The translations under genes and the position numbers were made by a program. A stretch of 64,000 nucleotides of DNA from NCBI RefSeq assembly GCF_000247815.1, contig NC_021673.1, positions 108,395,432 to 108,459,431 on the forward strand, read 5' to 3'. This document shows, piece by piece, positions 49,924-62,920 of this stretch. Numbering within the stretch: position 1 is the first letter of the stretch; the number at the start of each line of letters is the position of its first letter. Source of the DNA: Ficedula albicollis. Taxonomy: Eukaryota; Chordata; Aves; Passeriformes; Muscicapidae. A model generated the notes under the pieces. That model saw nothing but the letters and a program-made list of their open reading frames with translations. It ran no database searches and was not told the DNA's origin.

Positions 49924-50061
49924 CACCTTCACCACTAGGCTTCATATATTTCTGTGCTCTGATTGCAGATAAGTTCTTTAAAAGGAAAACTACACCTTCA
50001 CCACTAGTCTTCATATATTTCTGTGCTGTGATTGCAGATAAGTTCTTTAAAAGGAAAACTT
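49924..50061. repeat. two-copy tandem duplication, 69-bp unit
   Basis: A unit beginning CACCTTCACCACTAG at 49924 repeats at 49993. The copies differ by two internal substitutions, both transversions (G/T and C/G), and at the unit end. The period is 23 codons, so frames on both strands show a repeat of CFCAxIADKFFKRK-like peptide, a by-product only. Confidence 0.94.
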
Positions 50062-52543
50062 TTAAAAATCCAAGTTTAACAGCATTTAACAGCAAATTTA
50101 ATACTGTGCAAAGAGAGAGAAGACAGTGACAGGAGCACACTCAATCACCATATAGTTTCTCATCCCAATGAAAGCATCCTTTGAGAGTCTGCCTAGGTGT
50201 TGTCTAGCATATATGATACAGTGCAGTGCCCATCAGCACTTCTGTTTGGGAGTTTGCTGCTTAGAAATCACCAGCTCAGGCTCATTACTCATAAATCAGA
50301 AGAAGGCTTTCAACCAGGCCTGGGAATCTGGAGACATTGCATGAGGAGGGAGCTCTGTCTGCTCCACGGGTTTCAGACCGTGGTGGGGGCTGGCTTGGCT
50401 TCCTACCCTGGTGCATTCAATCAAGTGAATTGCACAATCGTGCTGCTTGGCTCTATTTAATGTAACGTTTCCTGAAATGTCATTTGTGAGCAGTACAAGT
50501 GATGGTTGTTGGAAGGGGTGGGGGGTGTCCACGGTTTATTAATGCAAAACAAGGTATCTAAGGGAGAAGGGAAGACAGGAAGGTATTCTTACCATTGGCT
50601 AGACTGAAAAGTGACTATGAAATTAGCATGTATTTTTTGTCCCTGCAACACCAGGTGGGAAGGATCTCCTTGCAGCTAGATAGGTTCCCACTGATTATAG
50701 TAGTCGTGGGCTATCTTGTTGGCTGCAGTCTGATTTTGCAAATCTTGACCTTAGAATTTTCAACTAAGTGTTCTTCTTTGTTGATATTTAAGTGAGTCTC
50801 ACCTAAACTGAAAAAACATCCGAGAGAAGAAAACTTGGAGAAAGAATTCTTGTCCTCAGAGGCTCTGGAGATGCCTCATCCCATCTCCTTTGACAGGACA
50901 CAAAATAGATTGCTCAAGGTCTGTCTTTCAATATGATTTTCAAAACAGGAATTTCTGCAGATGAACAAGATAGCATTAGTAATACTCCCCTCACAGGATC
51001 AGGACTTCAGACTCTAAAATTGTCTTTCCAAAGAGAAAGGTCAATGCAAGTGAGTACTGGTCCATTTTGGATATGTATGTGTAGAGACAAAAGATGCAGT
51101 CTTTAAGTTGATCAGTATACACACCAATTTAATATATGGTTGCTGTATTTCAACAACTTCAGAGGTTCCAAAAAACTGCTGAGGCCAGAGTGAGTTTTCC
51201 AGTGACATCGCTGTACTTCGCAGCAGGGCATTCACCTAAAAACCCCAAAGGTAAGAAGCTTTCTTGTTCTTCTTTTACCTGCTGAGAGAGACAAGGTCCA
51301 TTTTAGTGCTAGTGTAAACAGAGATACATGTAGTTGAGGGGCATCTGTAATTTAAAGTATCAAATAACTGGCTTCCACCTGGGACAATTATTATATGAAA
51401 TACACTAGTGGTGTCTCCAACCTCTCTTACCATGGAAATGCTGAACAAGCAAAAAGTAGTAAGATGGGTAATAGCATATTCCACAGGGAGTACAAGCACT
51501 ATTATTAACTCAAATCCATCGGCTGTGTTAAGAAAGGAAAAGGTGGTTCATACCAGCTCTTCTCTACTTCAGTACAAAGCAGCTGCTTTTTAGTCATCAG
51601 GGATGTTGTGTCACTGAAATAAAGACTGCTAGCTGGATTACCAAAAAAATCCACCAGTTGATTAATTAAGCTCCATACAACCAAAAACTAGCACTTAAAA
51701 GTCTATTAGCCAAAAAGTTTGGCCTATGTCTGTTGAGAACAGACATCTCTCTGCTCTGGTAACTATGGAGAAATAGAACCTTGAGGAAAAAGAATGCAAT
51801 ATATTGACTGACATCTGTGCATTTTGGAAAGTTCACTGGCTGTTCTTTACATTCTTCACATTTCTGCCTTCCAGTGTGTACCTCTATAGGACCCTCCTGT
51901 AGAATTAGATCCACTAATCTGCATTATTAGAACCACTTCCTTGTGTAGTTGCTGTTACCAACCAACATTGAGGCAAACACATTTCTGCTGTAGAATAGCA
52001 TAAAAAACTACAGTAAAATCATGGAAATTACTAGTAATCAGTAAAAATGAAAAATAATTGGGTACTACAATATGCTTCTATTTCTATATTTCCAGCCATA
52101 CAAGTTTTCAGGAGGTAGTGGGAATGTGCTGTCTTCTTCTTACCTTTTGCCATCATCATAGCATCCCCACAAAATCTGTAAGCATGAACAAGACAACCTG
52201 TGTGTTGTATGCCCCACTGATAAGGCAAAGAAGAAATGTTCTCAGAGGATGACAAAAGCAATGCTGAGTATTTGCTCAACTGCTTACCTCTAGACTCATT
52301 TTAAGCCTATGTGGCCAGTAATCTACCATATTTCAAAAGGGTTCTGCTAGAAAAGCAGGGGTATTAGTAAATATTTTTCTGTAAATTTTTCAGAACTGGG
52401 ACTGCACTTTGTATTTGTTTATTTAAAACTAAATGCTTTGACTCTGACTCAGTTTCTGAGAATCATTAGCGAAACAACCGACAGAAGTCAAATGTTATTT
52501 TAGACAGTATTTAGACAGTATTTCTAGAAGAATAAAAAGAGTC
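50062..52543. other. long non-coding stretch
   Basis: About 2.5 kb without a recognised gene or repeat. It includes a tiny TTTAGACAGTA direct repeat near 52500-52520, just left of the LTR. Confidence 0.45.
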
Positions 52544-53111
52544 TGTGCTAGTATGGGCTGGGATAGAGTCAATCTTTTTCATTGTAGTTGGTATGGGGTG
52601 ATGGTTTGGATTTGTGCTGAAAAGAGTGCTGATAACACTGAGATGTTTTAGATATTGCTGAGCAGCACTTGCATGGCACCAAGAGCTTTTTTGCTCCTTA
52701 CACCACCCTACCAGTGAGTGGGCTGGGGGTGCACAATGTGCTTAGAGGGGACACAGCGGAGTCCAACTAACCAAAAGGACATTCCATACCATATGTCATC
52801 AAGGTCAGCCTATAGAACTGGGAGAATAAGAAGGAAGGGGGGACATTCTGGAGTGATAGCATTTGTGTTCCCAAGTCACCATGAAGCACGATGAGGCCCA
52901 GCTTTCCCAAGGACAGCTGAACACCTGCCTGCTCATGAGAGTGGTGAAAGAATTCCTTATTTTTCTTTGCTTGCTCATGGCTTTTGCTTTACTTATTAGA
53001 CTGTCTTTATCTCAAGCCACAAGATTTTTCACTTTTACCCTTCATATTCTCTTCTCCATCCCACTGTGAGGGAGTGAGCAAGTAGCTGCTGGCTGGGATT
53101 GAACAATGACA
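52544..53111 (+). mobile_element. solo LTR of an endogenous retrovirus, ERVL type
   Basis: About 568 bp that begins TGTGCTAGTATGGGCTGGG and ends GAACAATGACA, with TG...CA termini as in retroviral LTRs. Internal blocks match the avian ERVL-type LTR that I know: GGATTTGTGCTG, GATAACACTGAGATG, TTGCTGAGCAGCAC, ACATTCCATACCATATG, GGAGTGATAGCATTTGTG, a late ATTAGACTGTCTTTATCTC and TTTTTCACTTTTACCCTTC. The flanks are GAGTC before and GAGGC after, a probable 5-bp target duplication with one mutation, which fits ERVL. No internal retroviral sequence is attached, so this is a solo LTR left by LTR-LTR recombination. The small frame at 52863-53069 is not a gene. Confidence 0.88.
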
Positions 53112-53959
53112 GAGGCAAAGATTTTTTCCTTGGGTACCTTGTCTGGGTATCAGTCTCTTTTGGTAGGTTTTTATTTACTGTCTCATGTGACTTCTTTGCT
53201 ACTGAAACTTCCTTTGAATCCACACCTGGGGGAGAATAAACATTGCTTCCTACAGCAAATCCATTTATATGTACGAGATATATTCAAACAATGAACTCCA
53301 CATTGTTTGCCTCTGTTACTATTGCTGATAGTTCTTAGAGATGTTACCTAGATCAAAAAAAGATGTCTGCTCTGCACTGGGTTTTTAGAATTTTCTTTCT
53401 GGAAAAAGTTAAACAATTTGGATGCCGGACGAAGGAAATTATTTCTATCCATGTTCACCGGTTTGTCTGAACAAGAACTGTCTTCAGTGCACTGAAGAAA
53501 AGCAATGCCAGGGTAAGATAGAGTAAATCTTGCTTAGTCAGTGCCTTCTGATATGTTTGAAAGCAAAATAGAGTGTATGCTGCCTTCAGCTTGCTTTAAA
53601 AGAGCAGTCCTGGTCAAGTCTGGGCTGGAGTGTGCTCCTTGGAGCTAAGTGATGTTTTGCTTGAATTTCATCCCTTTGATTAATAGAGTGTGTTTATACC
53701 TATTTTTTCTTGTTTGCGGATGAAAACAGATCTGCTGAGCAACATAGGGAAATGTTTTCACTGGGGACTAATACTATAGAAAATAAAATGTGTGTATGAG
53801 AGAGAGCATGTGAGTGGGAAAAAACACCTCCCTTTATTTCCTGTCAAGCTGATGGTGAGACTGGAGAAGACACAATTCCTCTGGAGAGTTTATTTAAACT
53901 GTGATACAAAAGATACTGTGAAAGGACAGAGGGACCACTGACATCACTCAGCTGTTTTA
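53112..53959. other. non-coding stretch
   Basis: No gene or repeat family recognised. Confidence 0.45.
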
Positions 53960-54328
53960 TTGACTGCAGTAACAAACCTGCTCTTGGTTTCAACCCCCGG
54001 ACCAAATGGTAGCTTGAAGGAAGAATCTGAGCTTGAGGCAATGTTAGAACTTGGGGAAGGATTTGGGATAAGGAGAGCTGCAGCTGACATGAAGTTCAGT
54101 GCTGCCCTGTGGTTAAAACTGCTGTCAAATGAAGAATTTTGCAGTATAGACACTGCAGAACTGAGATTCTCAGTCTATGGAGTGTTTTGCAGGTATGTCC
54201 TTCACAACATTGAACTTCTCACATATCTCAAGGAGAGGCAGAAGTACTACTTTACCAAGAGAAGGTGCAAGAGAAATACAAAGCCAAAAGGAAACTTTTC
54301 CGTGAGTTTGTGGATTGTCCTGCTGTAA
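53960..54328 (+). other. unassigned 122-codon open frame
   Basis: A plus-strand frame with fairly protein-like composition: an acidic, Leu-rich stretch around residues 20-35, a hydrophobic middle around residues 47-55 and a Lys/Arg-rich stretch around residues 90-110. It contains TTTTGCAGGTATGTCC, which is both acceptor-like and donor-like. I recognise no domain. With no promoter, no flanking exon and no known relative, it is more likely chance than coding; it is listed only as the least noise-like frame in this part. Confidence 0.12.
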
Positions 54329-57300
54329 ATAAAGAGTTAGTTGTTACTGACTCTCATCATCATATGGACTCACAGGTACTTCTTCACTAGCTAGTAAAGA
54401 GAATCCACAGTTCTCATCTGCCCTGGGCTTTCAGACAGACTCTTTGCTCCAGACACACTCCATTTCAGGAAAGCCATGTCCTCTGATGGGAATGATCCTG
54501 TCCCACATCCCTGAATGAAGCGTGCATGTTGTCTGCATGAGCATCATGGCCAAAAACTCACAGGGACTGTGGTACCAGCTGAACACTACAGGCAGATATG
54601 TGCCAGTGCTGAATTTCTGCCCAGACCCTGTTCTGTTTACTAACATAGGTGCAACATAATAAATGCCATGCAGGATGACTGATGTACAGCATGCATAAGA
54701 AAAAGGGTCCAAAATAAGTAGTTTAGCCTAATTTGAAAGGGAAGTTTTTATGCTCTGTACACCGTCCCTTTCACATTCACATCGAATATGTTGACCACCA
54801 GGTAAAAGATGACTTACAGAGTTTGTCAGTTCCCACAAGTTTCATGACAAAGAGGAGAGCAAAGAGGGACAATGCAAACAGCTAAGTCAGGATTCACACT
54901 GAGATGAGGTTATGATTTCAGCCTTGTCTGGAGCCAGAGGGTCTTCCTAGCAAAAACATCTTATACTTGTCTGACTATTTAGGCTTAAATTCCAGCCTTC
55001 AACCAACAAGTGCAATCATTTCTGGATGAAACTAGAAGAAACTATGCTTACTTAATCCCAGTTCTAATGCAAATATGTATTTGTCTCTGATGTGCACATT
55101 TTATGGAGGATTTGTGTTGTTTTGCTGCAATTTGCAAGTTCTGTTGTGAGAGTGGAAACCCCTAAGGTGGTGACCGCCTGAAACACTGTGATACAGAAGA
55201 CCTTAAGGTGATTGTGTCCAGCTACAGGTTTCCCAGAAAATTACCAAGGTTAAAATAATTGCAGTACAGACTCAGTATAGACTTCTGCCTACAGAATGGC
55301 AGGATTAAGTTGACAGGCAGGAGATGTGGAAAAGTGACTCAAAATGTCATTTCCAGCTGAGAATCTGTTACTATTTCAAATGGATTTTTTTCTGATAGCT
55401 GTCTGGAGTAAAGAAGTCATCCACAGGAAGGACTATATGATACCCATTTCTTTCCTTCAGGATTTTAAAGCTTGTGACTCTGCATGAAAGGCAAAAATAA
55501 ATTTGAATATTTCTTGGATTTGGTTTTAGATGGGGTTGTATTAACTGTTGTAGCTGGTTTAGAGTTTATGATAATATTAGGCACACTACTGAGCTACTTC
55601 GTCCATCCTGAGCAAATGCTGCCAGCAGGTGGAAAACTGCACTAGCAAGGGCTAGCAGGAATCTGGAAAACAGCTCTGTGTCCCTGAGATGGCACTTGGG
55701 GACCTCAGAGCAATGGAAAGTTTATTTTTGTTCCCCAGGCCGTACTATTTTCAGGCAACGAGGTTTGTATATTCTACGCAGCCATTACTGGTGGGCAAGG
55801 CAGCACAACGTGTACTGCTGACAGATTTCTGCCCTTCTAGTGGGTTGGACAAGGAGGTGAGGAAAGATGTGTTTAAAAGTACAGGTGTCTATCAGCATAT
55901 TAACAGCCATTTTGCAGCATTACAGCAAACAGCAAAGTCAGCTGATATAGTGCTATTGAAATCAGAGTTGAATAATTTGAAGCTTTTTCCTGCCATGTGA
56001 TGCCATGGGATTGCAGGATATATTGTATATTTTTTGAAAGAAACCCACAGAATTAGTAAGATAGAAGAATATTTGGCATCTACTCAGCAAGGACATCCGG
56101 GAAACTCAGTAAATTGAGAGTGGGAAACCTTGTCTCCCTGGTCCTGGCATAGTTTAAGTCCCATAACTAAAGGAGAGCAATCTGCATTTAGCACTACTAG
56201 AAACCAAGGTTACCCTTTGATGAGTAGTACACTATGAGTGAGACATTGCTGGATCCACACGCAGTGAGAAGAGTTTCAAACCCCTCACTTTCATGTTCTC
56301 TTTCTGCAGCATTTTGCAATCTTTCAGTGATCTCTTTCATACAGGCTTGTTCAGACCATTATTTCACAAAATCTTTTTAATCAAGGAGAGGGGAGGGTAG
56401 GATAAGGGGAACTAGAAGCAAGTCATTCTGGACACAGACTGCAAAACATCAGCCTCCATTTTCACCAAGAGACAGAGGAAATGCCAGGGAAGAGCAGCTA
56501 AAGGTCATGGAATGGCACGTTTTTTTGTGTAGTTTACCAGAAGTATATGAAAACAGCTGTAGAGAGAATGGATAAATTATGTTTTAACTTTGGATTGAAC
56601 TCAGAATTTTGAACAAAAAAATATCTACCTACCCTATTTATAACCAGTTCTGTCACAATATTGTATGCTATTGCAAATTTATTAGCTGGCAATGTTTTCT
56701 AATAAATGAGTTTGCAAGCCATCTTGTAATAACGATGCTTTAATGAGAAAGATTTTTGATTGAGTTCCTTGTTCTTTTTTTCATTTGGACTGTTTATCTC
56801 CTGTCCTATTAGGAAATGTCTAAGTTTATATGCCCATATGCTGAGAGAATGCAATACCAGCATGCCAGTGGAAAGTTTTTGTTCATGTGGACAATGTTTC
56901 AGTGCTGGTGGCCTCTGCAGAAGATAGGGTCATATTTTTTTGACATACAATTGCTCAGCTGCCAGCAGAGCATGAAACAATAATGAATTACTATATATTA
57001 TGTATGGCAAAACAGCTTTTAGCCAGACACGGACTTAGTCACATGAAAATTTAGCTTAGAAGCAGCTTTGAATTCATTCTTTTGCCAGTAATATTCGAGA
57101 GAAAATAAAATGTTACTAAAAAGCATTGTAATTGTAAATAAAAAAACGTGCAAATTTATACACAAGCGAATCTGGGTACTCCCTTTTGCCACTATGAATT
57201 TTTATTAATCTTAAAAGATTTAGTAAAAAGAAATCATGGAAAAAGAAATCATCTTTCCCCTCAATGCAAACATTCCAAGAATGCAAGACCATCAACAGTA

Positions 57301-60300
57301 TCACCAGTGAGTTTAACTTTTAATTGCAACTATTTTGTGAAGTCTTAGAAATTGTATTACAAGAATAGGACTTAGGAAAATGTTAATATTTGCGTCCAAA
57401 GGCAAATTTAACTTCAAGTATTTTCACAGCTGTGAGTTTCCATTTATTTATAATGCTGTCTTCTTTTCTCCTTTTCTGAATACTACAAAAATTAGTATTA
57501 AATATGAACATGCCACTGGCGAACAAGGAATATTAACTATTAGACAAAATTAATGTTTCAAAAGTCATGTTTTCTTTTGTATTTTTTACACCCTTTCTAC
57601 CAGCCTAACTTGCATAATTAGCAGACATTATTTGCATACAGAGTTTCACTACTGAATGTGGACCATTCATTGTTGGCAAACTACCTATTAAGCAGACAGA
57701 CTCATGAAAAAGTTCAATGCATAATATCAAATTTCCTAGAAGGGAGATGTCAATCTCAAGAAACAGGTTCTCTCAAATTGCTTGCTCGGATACATATGGG
57801 GGATTTCAGACAACGACAACAGAGCACTGTGCTTCCCCTTCAAGATTCTTAATGCTTTTTTTTTCTTTGATTATCAAGACAACAGAGCTCTCAGCCGCAA
57901 GGGATACAGCAGCTGATGGAGCCCAGCAGGGCACAGCCTTGTTGAACAAGATGTAAAAGACACCAACCTTCTCACAGAAGGATCTTGACTTCAGTTCCCA
58001 CACACTTCATGGAAGAAGAACTCACTTCACCTCTTCATAGAAATATCAATATGTCTATTTTGCTTCATTTCTTACTGACTGGTAATTCAATAAAATTCCA
58101 TCTGTACATAGAATTGGATGTAATTAACCAGAAATCCACTGTGTGCATCAAAGAAAGGCAAGTAACTGTAAAGTGCACTAAATTTCAAACTAATGATTTC
58201 AAATTAATGATTACTAATGATTAAATCCAGATCTTCACCAGCAGAGCCCCACTGATGACAATCATTGTTTCAGTTTTAAATGAAGATCAGAACCAGACCT
58301 GGGCTGATTTAATTCTTTAGGGTGCTATTTAGTCCTAGACTGGGTAACTGTGAGCAAGAGGCAAGGTACACAAAGGGGGCCAAGTCAACTCCCTGTAAAA
58401 GTGGTGATAATAAATGTTTTCAACTGCAATGGTGAAAGGGTTAATGTTTCCCTGCTCATGTACTATCAATAACATTATTAACTTGCTTTCATTCCTTTCT
58501 AATGTTTTTGTTCATTTCCAGATTCCATTTTTAGTATTTTAAATTCAGTTTTAATACTCTCCACAGGAATTTAAAAACAATCTTCTCTTTACAGCTTAAT
58601 TGTAGCATTTGTTATGCCATAAAAATACATTTTACATTTTCAGAGCCAATTTTGTGAAGTAATTGGATAATAAATGAATACGAACAACCAGACCCTTATT
58701 AACTTTTTAGTCATTAAAGTGACCTAACATTTTAAAAAGAACAATAACTTTTCCAATAATGTTCCAGAATAGTGATTATAATTATAGCGCACCATAACAA
58801 ATGCATAAAATTATGCTGTCTCTTTTGGACAGTAGGATGGAAATTTGTAATTATTTACATTTTCCCCAAGCAGCATAAATTACCAGTGTTTCTGTTCCAG
58901 GAGGAACTGTGTCCCCTCCCTCTGTAAGGAACACAAACCACCACCTAAGCATTAATAAGATTGATTTCTCACCAGCACTGCCAGTCAGCCCCCCTGCAAT
59001 GAACCCCCTTCTCCTAAGGCAGTGCTCAGTACTGTGGGTGCCTACCCTTGGGGTCAGAGCTGGTCAATCCAAACCCCTTACCCATTTCTGCTGTTGGAGC
59101 AAGGCCCCATAAAAGCTCAGGAGATGCCACCAGCTCAGCTGTCAGCTGGGCTTTAGCAGCACCGCTGTACCAAGCACAAAGGGAACCTTCACATTTTCCC
59201 AGGTGCCAGCTCAGGATAAGAGGAGATGCCCAAAGTGATGTAGAGCCTCCTCCACCTCTTTCCTTCTGACACAGATCCCCCATGCAGGGGCTTGGCCTGA
59301 GCCAGGGTGCTTCAGAGAGCTGAGGCATGGCTGGGCTCTTGGTGCCCAGGGGAACCAGGCAGCTGATACTGCAGGGCACCCACACTCCTTCCCAAGCATA
59401 GATGTTAGCAGAGCCGTCCCACACCCTTGGCTCCTCCCACACCAATTAGTATGGTTTATCATGATGGGTTTGGTTCTGGCTGGGCTCAGGAGAACCTTAT
59501 CTGGAACAGAACACAGCAGCCCTGTCTCCAGTGGCTGTGCCACCTCATGTACCTGCAGAATGGCCATAAGTGATACCAGAGAACATAGTGCTGTGTGGTT
59601 AAGTCCAGGCCTTAACACTGTACAAAGTACCGCTTTGGCACCTCACACCACTTTGCAACCTCACACCACTTTGCAACTTATTCAGACCTGTCAATCCATC
59701 ATCCCAATCACATCATGCTCTCTCTAATTAAAAATCCAGGTGAAATCTGGAGAGCAAGTGACTTGAGCAGCACTGTGGAGCTCCCAAATTATTTGCAACA
59801 CCTTACAACCAAACATAAGTGGGTACTCTGACAAAGTGTTGACTAAACTTTTCCTGTCACCTAATCAGCTGGAAATCTCCCAGTGCAAAATATCTTCTGT
59901 CTGAGTAAGAGCTGTTTTTCAGTCCTCTCAAGCAGCCCATGAGGACTGGACTTCAGCCTGCTTTCTTGTCCCTGTTCTCATCCCTCATGCTGCCAATGCA
60001 GCTCAGGAGGAGACTTTAAATGCATGCTAACTCAATCACGCCAGCAGAGCCTTTGAAGTCACAGAGGACTTAATTTTAAACACTTCGCTCCCACAGTTCT
60101 AAAATAGCCACTGATACAATAAGCAACGAATGACCACGGCGTTTCTCAAGCAGCACTGAGTACAGGAGTCGTGTCTCAGGCAACACAAACTTTGGAGAAG
60201 TTTGTTTTCAATGGGAGAAGGAGCACTGGCAAGAGCACTGCCCTGACTGCACAGAGCAGGACTTTGTTTTTAAAGATCGAGTAAATACAATTTATCTCTT

Positions 60301-62669
60301 TCTTTGAAAAAAAAAACCAAAAAAAGCAGCAGTCATCCATGGGCCTTCCTTTTCATACTTAGGTATAGTAGGTTGAAAACCAAGAGACAAAAAAGGACAG
60401 GTGACAACAATCTCAGCCCAGAACTATTGTGTTGAGCCCAGCTCTGCTGCCCCAGCCACAACACTTGGAGGAAGTGCCACACAAACAGAGGAAGCAGGAT
60501 TCGGGCTGAGAAGGATTTAGTAACAGCATTACTACGCTCTCAGCACTGATGCCTGTAAAAGATAAAACCTGGGAAAAGACCTCGGGTTCCTACTCCTTAT
60601 TGTTGCTGCCTGGGATTTAACTTGTATGTCTGAACTATGTACATATTTCACTGATTTAGGTGGGGCGCCATGAACATATTTATACGGGCTGAGACAGTGA
60701 CAGGACTGCTGATGTTTACAGTAACAGGTTAGAGAGGCTTTGCCAAAGCATTCTTAGCTTTTAAAAGGATTGGTCCGACCCAGCCCCCTTCCCCCTATCC
60801 ATTGTTATTTTGTCTGCTGGATTTACGGAAGAAGGAAATGGTAAATTACAAGAAAAAAATAGCATTTATCTTGCCAGGACGTGTTGCTTTGAACTTGGAT
60901 GATATTAACATATCAATCAGATTCAGTGATATGTTAAACAAGGTTGTCCCTGGTTTATGGTTCACCAAAGCTGGGAGTTGAACCATAGCTTTGTCTGCAT
61001 GGTGGGTAGGGAGCTCAGCTCCACCCGTCTGAATGCTTCACATGGACACACAGCACTGACACTGGGCACAGGGCACCATTTATTCCACCTGAGTTATGCT
61101 GACCCAAAATAAAGTCCAGTTTACAATTTAATTTGGACTGCAAATTTGCCCAGATGAAGCAATTAGTCATAAGTACAGTGACTATGGCTGAAAATCCTTG
61201 AAGGATAAAAACACAGAACATAATATAATATTCTGGGAATAAACTGGGAATATAATGACTGACTACAATTACTCTGTTTAGAATAGTCGTGTAAGAGGAA
61301 ATATTTTTGGATGACATTTCCAGTTTCCAATCAGAGCTTGGCCAATTAGATGGAAAATTAATTCAGAAAGGAAACATTAATTAGGTCTTGATACAGATGC
61401 TAATTCCAATGTTTCATGAGGCTTCAAAGATTCATCTTCTCCCCTCTGCCATTTCCTTACTATGGAATATTCATTATTTTACAATAACTCTTCAGGCTGG
61501 GTACGGCTTAATTTAACTACATTGCTTCCTTTGGGGAAAACCAAGGATTTGCTATTTAAGTGTTAAATTGTAGTACTGAACTGGATGCCGATTTGAACAG
61601 GACTGAATTGGATTTGCCATTCAAAGAAGTATGCCATGTACCAACGAACGGGCTACATGGAATTCAGAACAGAAGAAGGAGTGAATAAATTAAGGAATTC
61701 ACACAATTAATAGCTTAAAGAAAAAAGTCTTATCCTCTCCCTTCTTGCCTCTTCTAGGAAATAACAGACACTGAAATAAAGAAATATATATAAACAATAT
61801 TTAATCTTGCTTGTTACTGCTTTTTCTCTCACATGTAAGCCAAGAGAGAAAACAGAACTTACTAAACAAATGCTATAAAACTAAATAAATAATTTAATAA
61901 GCAGTAAAAATGTCCCCAAAGTAAATTAATCCTTAGGGCTTTAAATAAATACTCAAAAGTACTTTTTTTTTTTTTCTCAAGGAATTGTAAGCCAAGAACT
62001 ATAGTGAAATTTTGATGTAACCATAACCATAGCATCTACTGTAAATAAGTTGGACACATATTATTATCTGGAAAATTAAATCAGCCCTTGGAAAAGTACT
62101 TCTATTAACTATGTTTACAAGTAGTGAAACTCTACAGTTAATCAGCAGACAGATGTCACAAATACACTTTTGAATATTCAGACTTACTATCCACACTTTC
62201 TCAATTAACTTTTACATTCATAAATTTCTATTACAAACTAATAGAAGAAGAGCTGCAGTCAAAAAGTAAAAATGCTGTAAGTTCAAAGCCCAGGATCATA
62301 GCACTGTAATAATTCTTTGGAAGTGAAGAGAGGAGAAAACCCCAAATATTCTGATTTAAGAAAACAACTAGATACAGACAATGAAGTCCAGTTTCCTGTG
62401 GCTTTGTGTCTTGTGGTTGAATTATCTTGTGTCTAATAAGATGCAAACTCTGATTGAAACTTTTCCTGAGGTTGAGGCACCCATTGGCTCCTTTTCTCTC
62501 CCATGGAGATTTTTTGATGTCCAGTAATAATGTTTGGCTCATAATGAAGTCTTTCCCTCTGCAGAAAAATAAGTCAGACCCCTCAACTCTGCTCAGCTAC
62601 TAATTTTCACTTAACAAAGAAGAAATTATTTCTTTCCTACATCAAATAAACAGAAATTAGTCAGCAAAT
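54329..62669. other. long non-coding stretch, partly AT-rich
   Basis: About 8.3 kb with no recognised gene. Frames up to 139 codons (59026-59445 -) overlap others and match no family. An 18-bp tandem repeat (CCTCACACCACTTTGCAA) lies at 59641-59676. The parts at 56640-57350, 58440-58880 and 60630-60830 are candidates for conserved non-coding elements by appearance only. Confidence 0.4.
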
Positions 62670-62920
62670 TCAAGGATTGTGCCAGGAGAGGTTCAGATTA
62701 GATATCAGGAAAAAAATTTCTCTGCAAGAGCAGCTAGGCATTGGAATATGCTGTCCAGGAAGGTGGCAGAGTCATCAGCTCCAGAAGTATTCAAGAGGCA
62801 TCTGGATGTGGCCCCTGGGGATACAGTTTAGGGCTGATTATAGTGGCACCACCTTGATGGTTGGACTAGATGAACTTGAGGATCTCTTCCAACCTTGACA
62901 ATTCTCTGATTCTGTGAGAT
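62670..62920 (+). mobile_element. CR1 LINE 3' end
   Basis: About 250 bp of sense CR1 3' sequence. It starts at GTGCCAGGAGAGGTTCAG, runs through GATATCAGGAAAAA, TTGATGGTTGGACTAGATGA and CTTCCAACC, and ends in two octamers, ATTCTCTG and ATTCTGTG, the terminal CR1 repeat. It is 5' truncated and inactive. Confidence 0.95.

Noticed and set aside
52863..53069. 68-codon frame
   Set aside because: Lies wholly inside the solo LTR.
55180..55260. Possible CR1 3' end (GACCTTAAGGTGATTGTGTCCAG)
   Set aside because: Similarity is limited to a short block without the terminal octamers or the following CR1 sequence.
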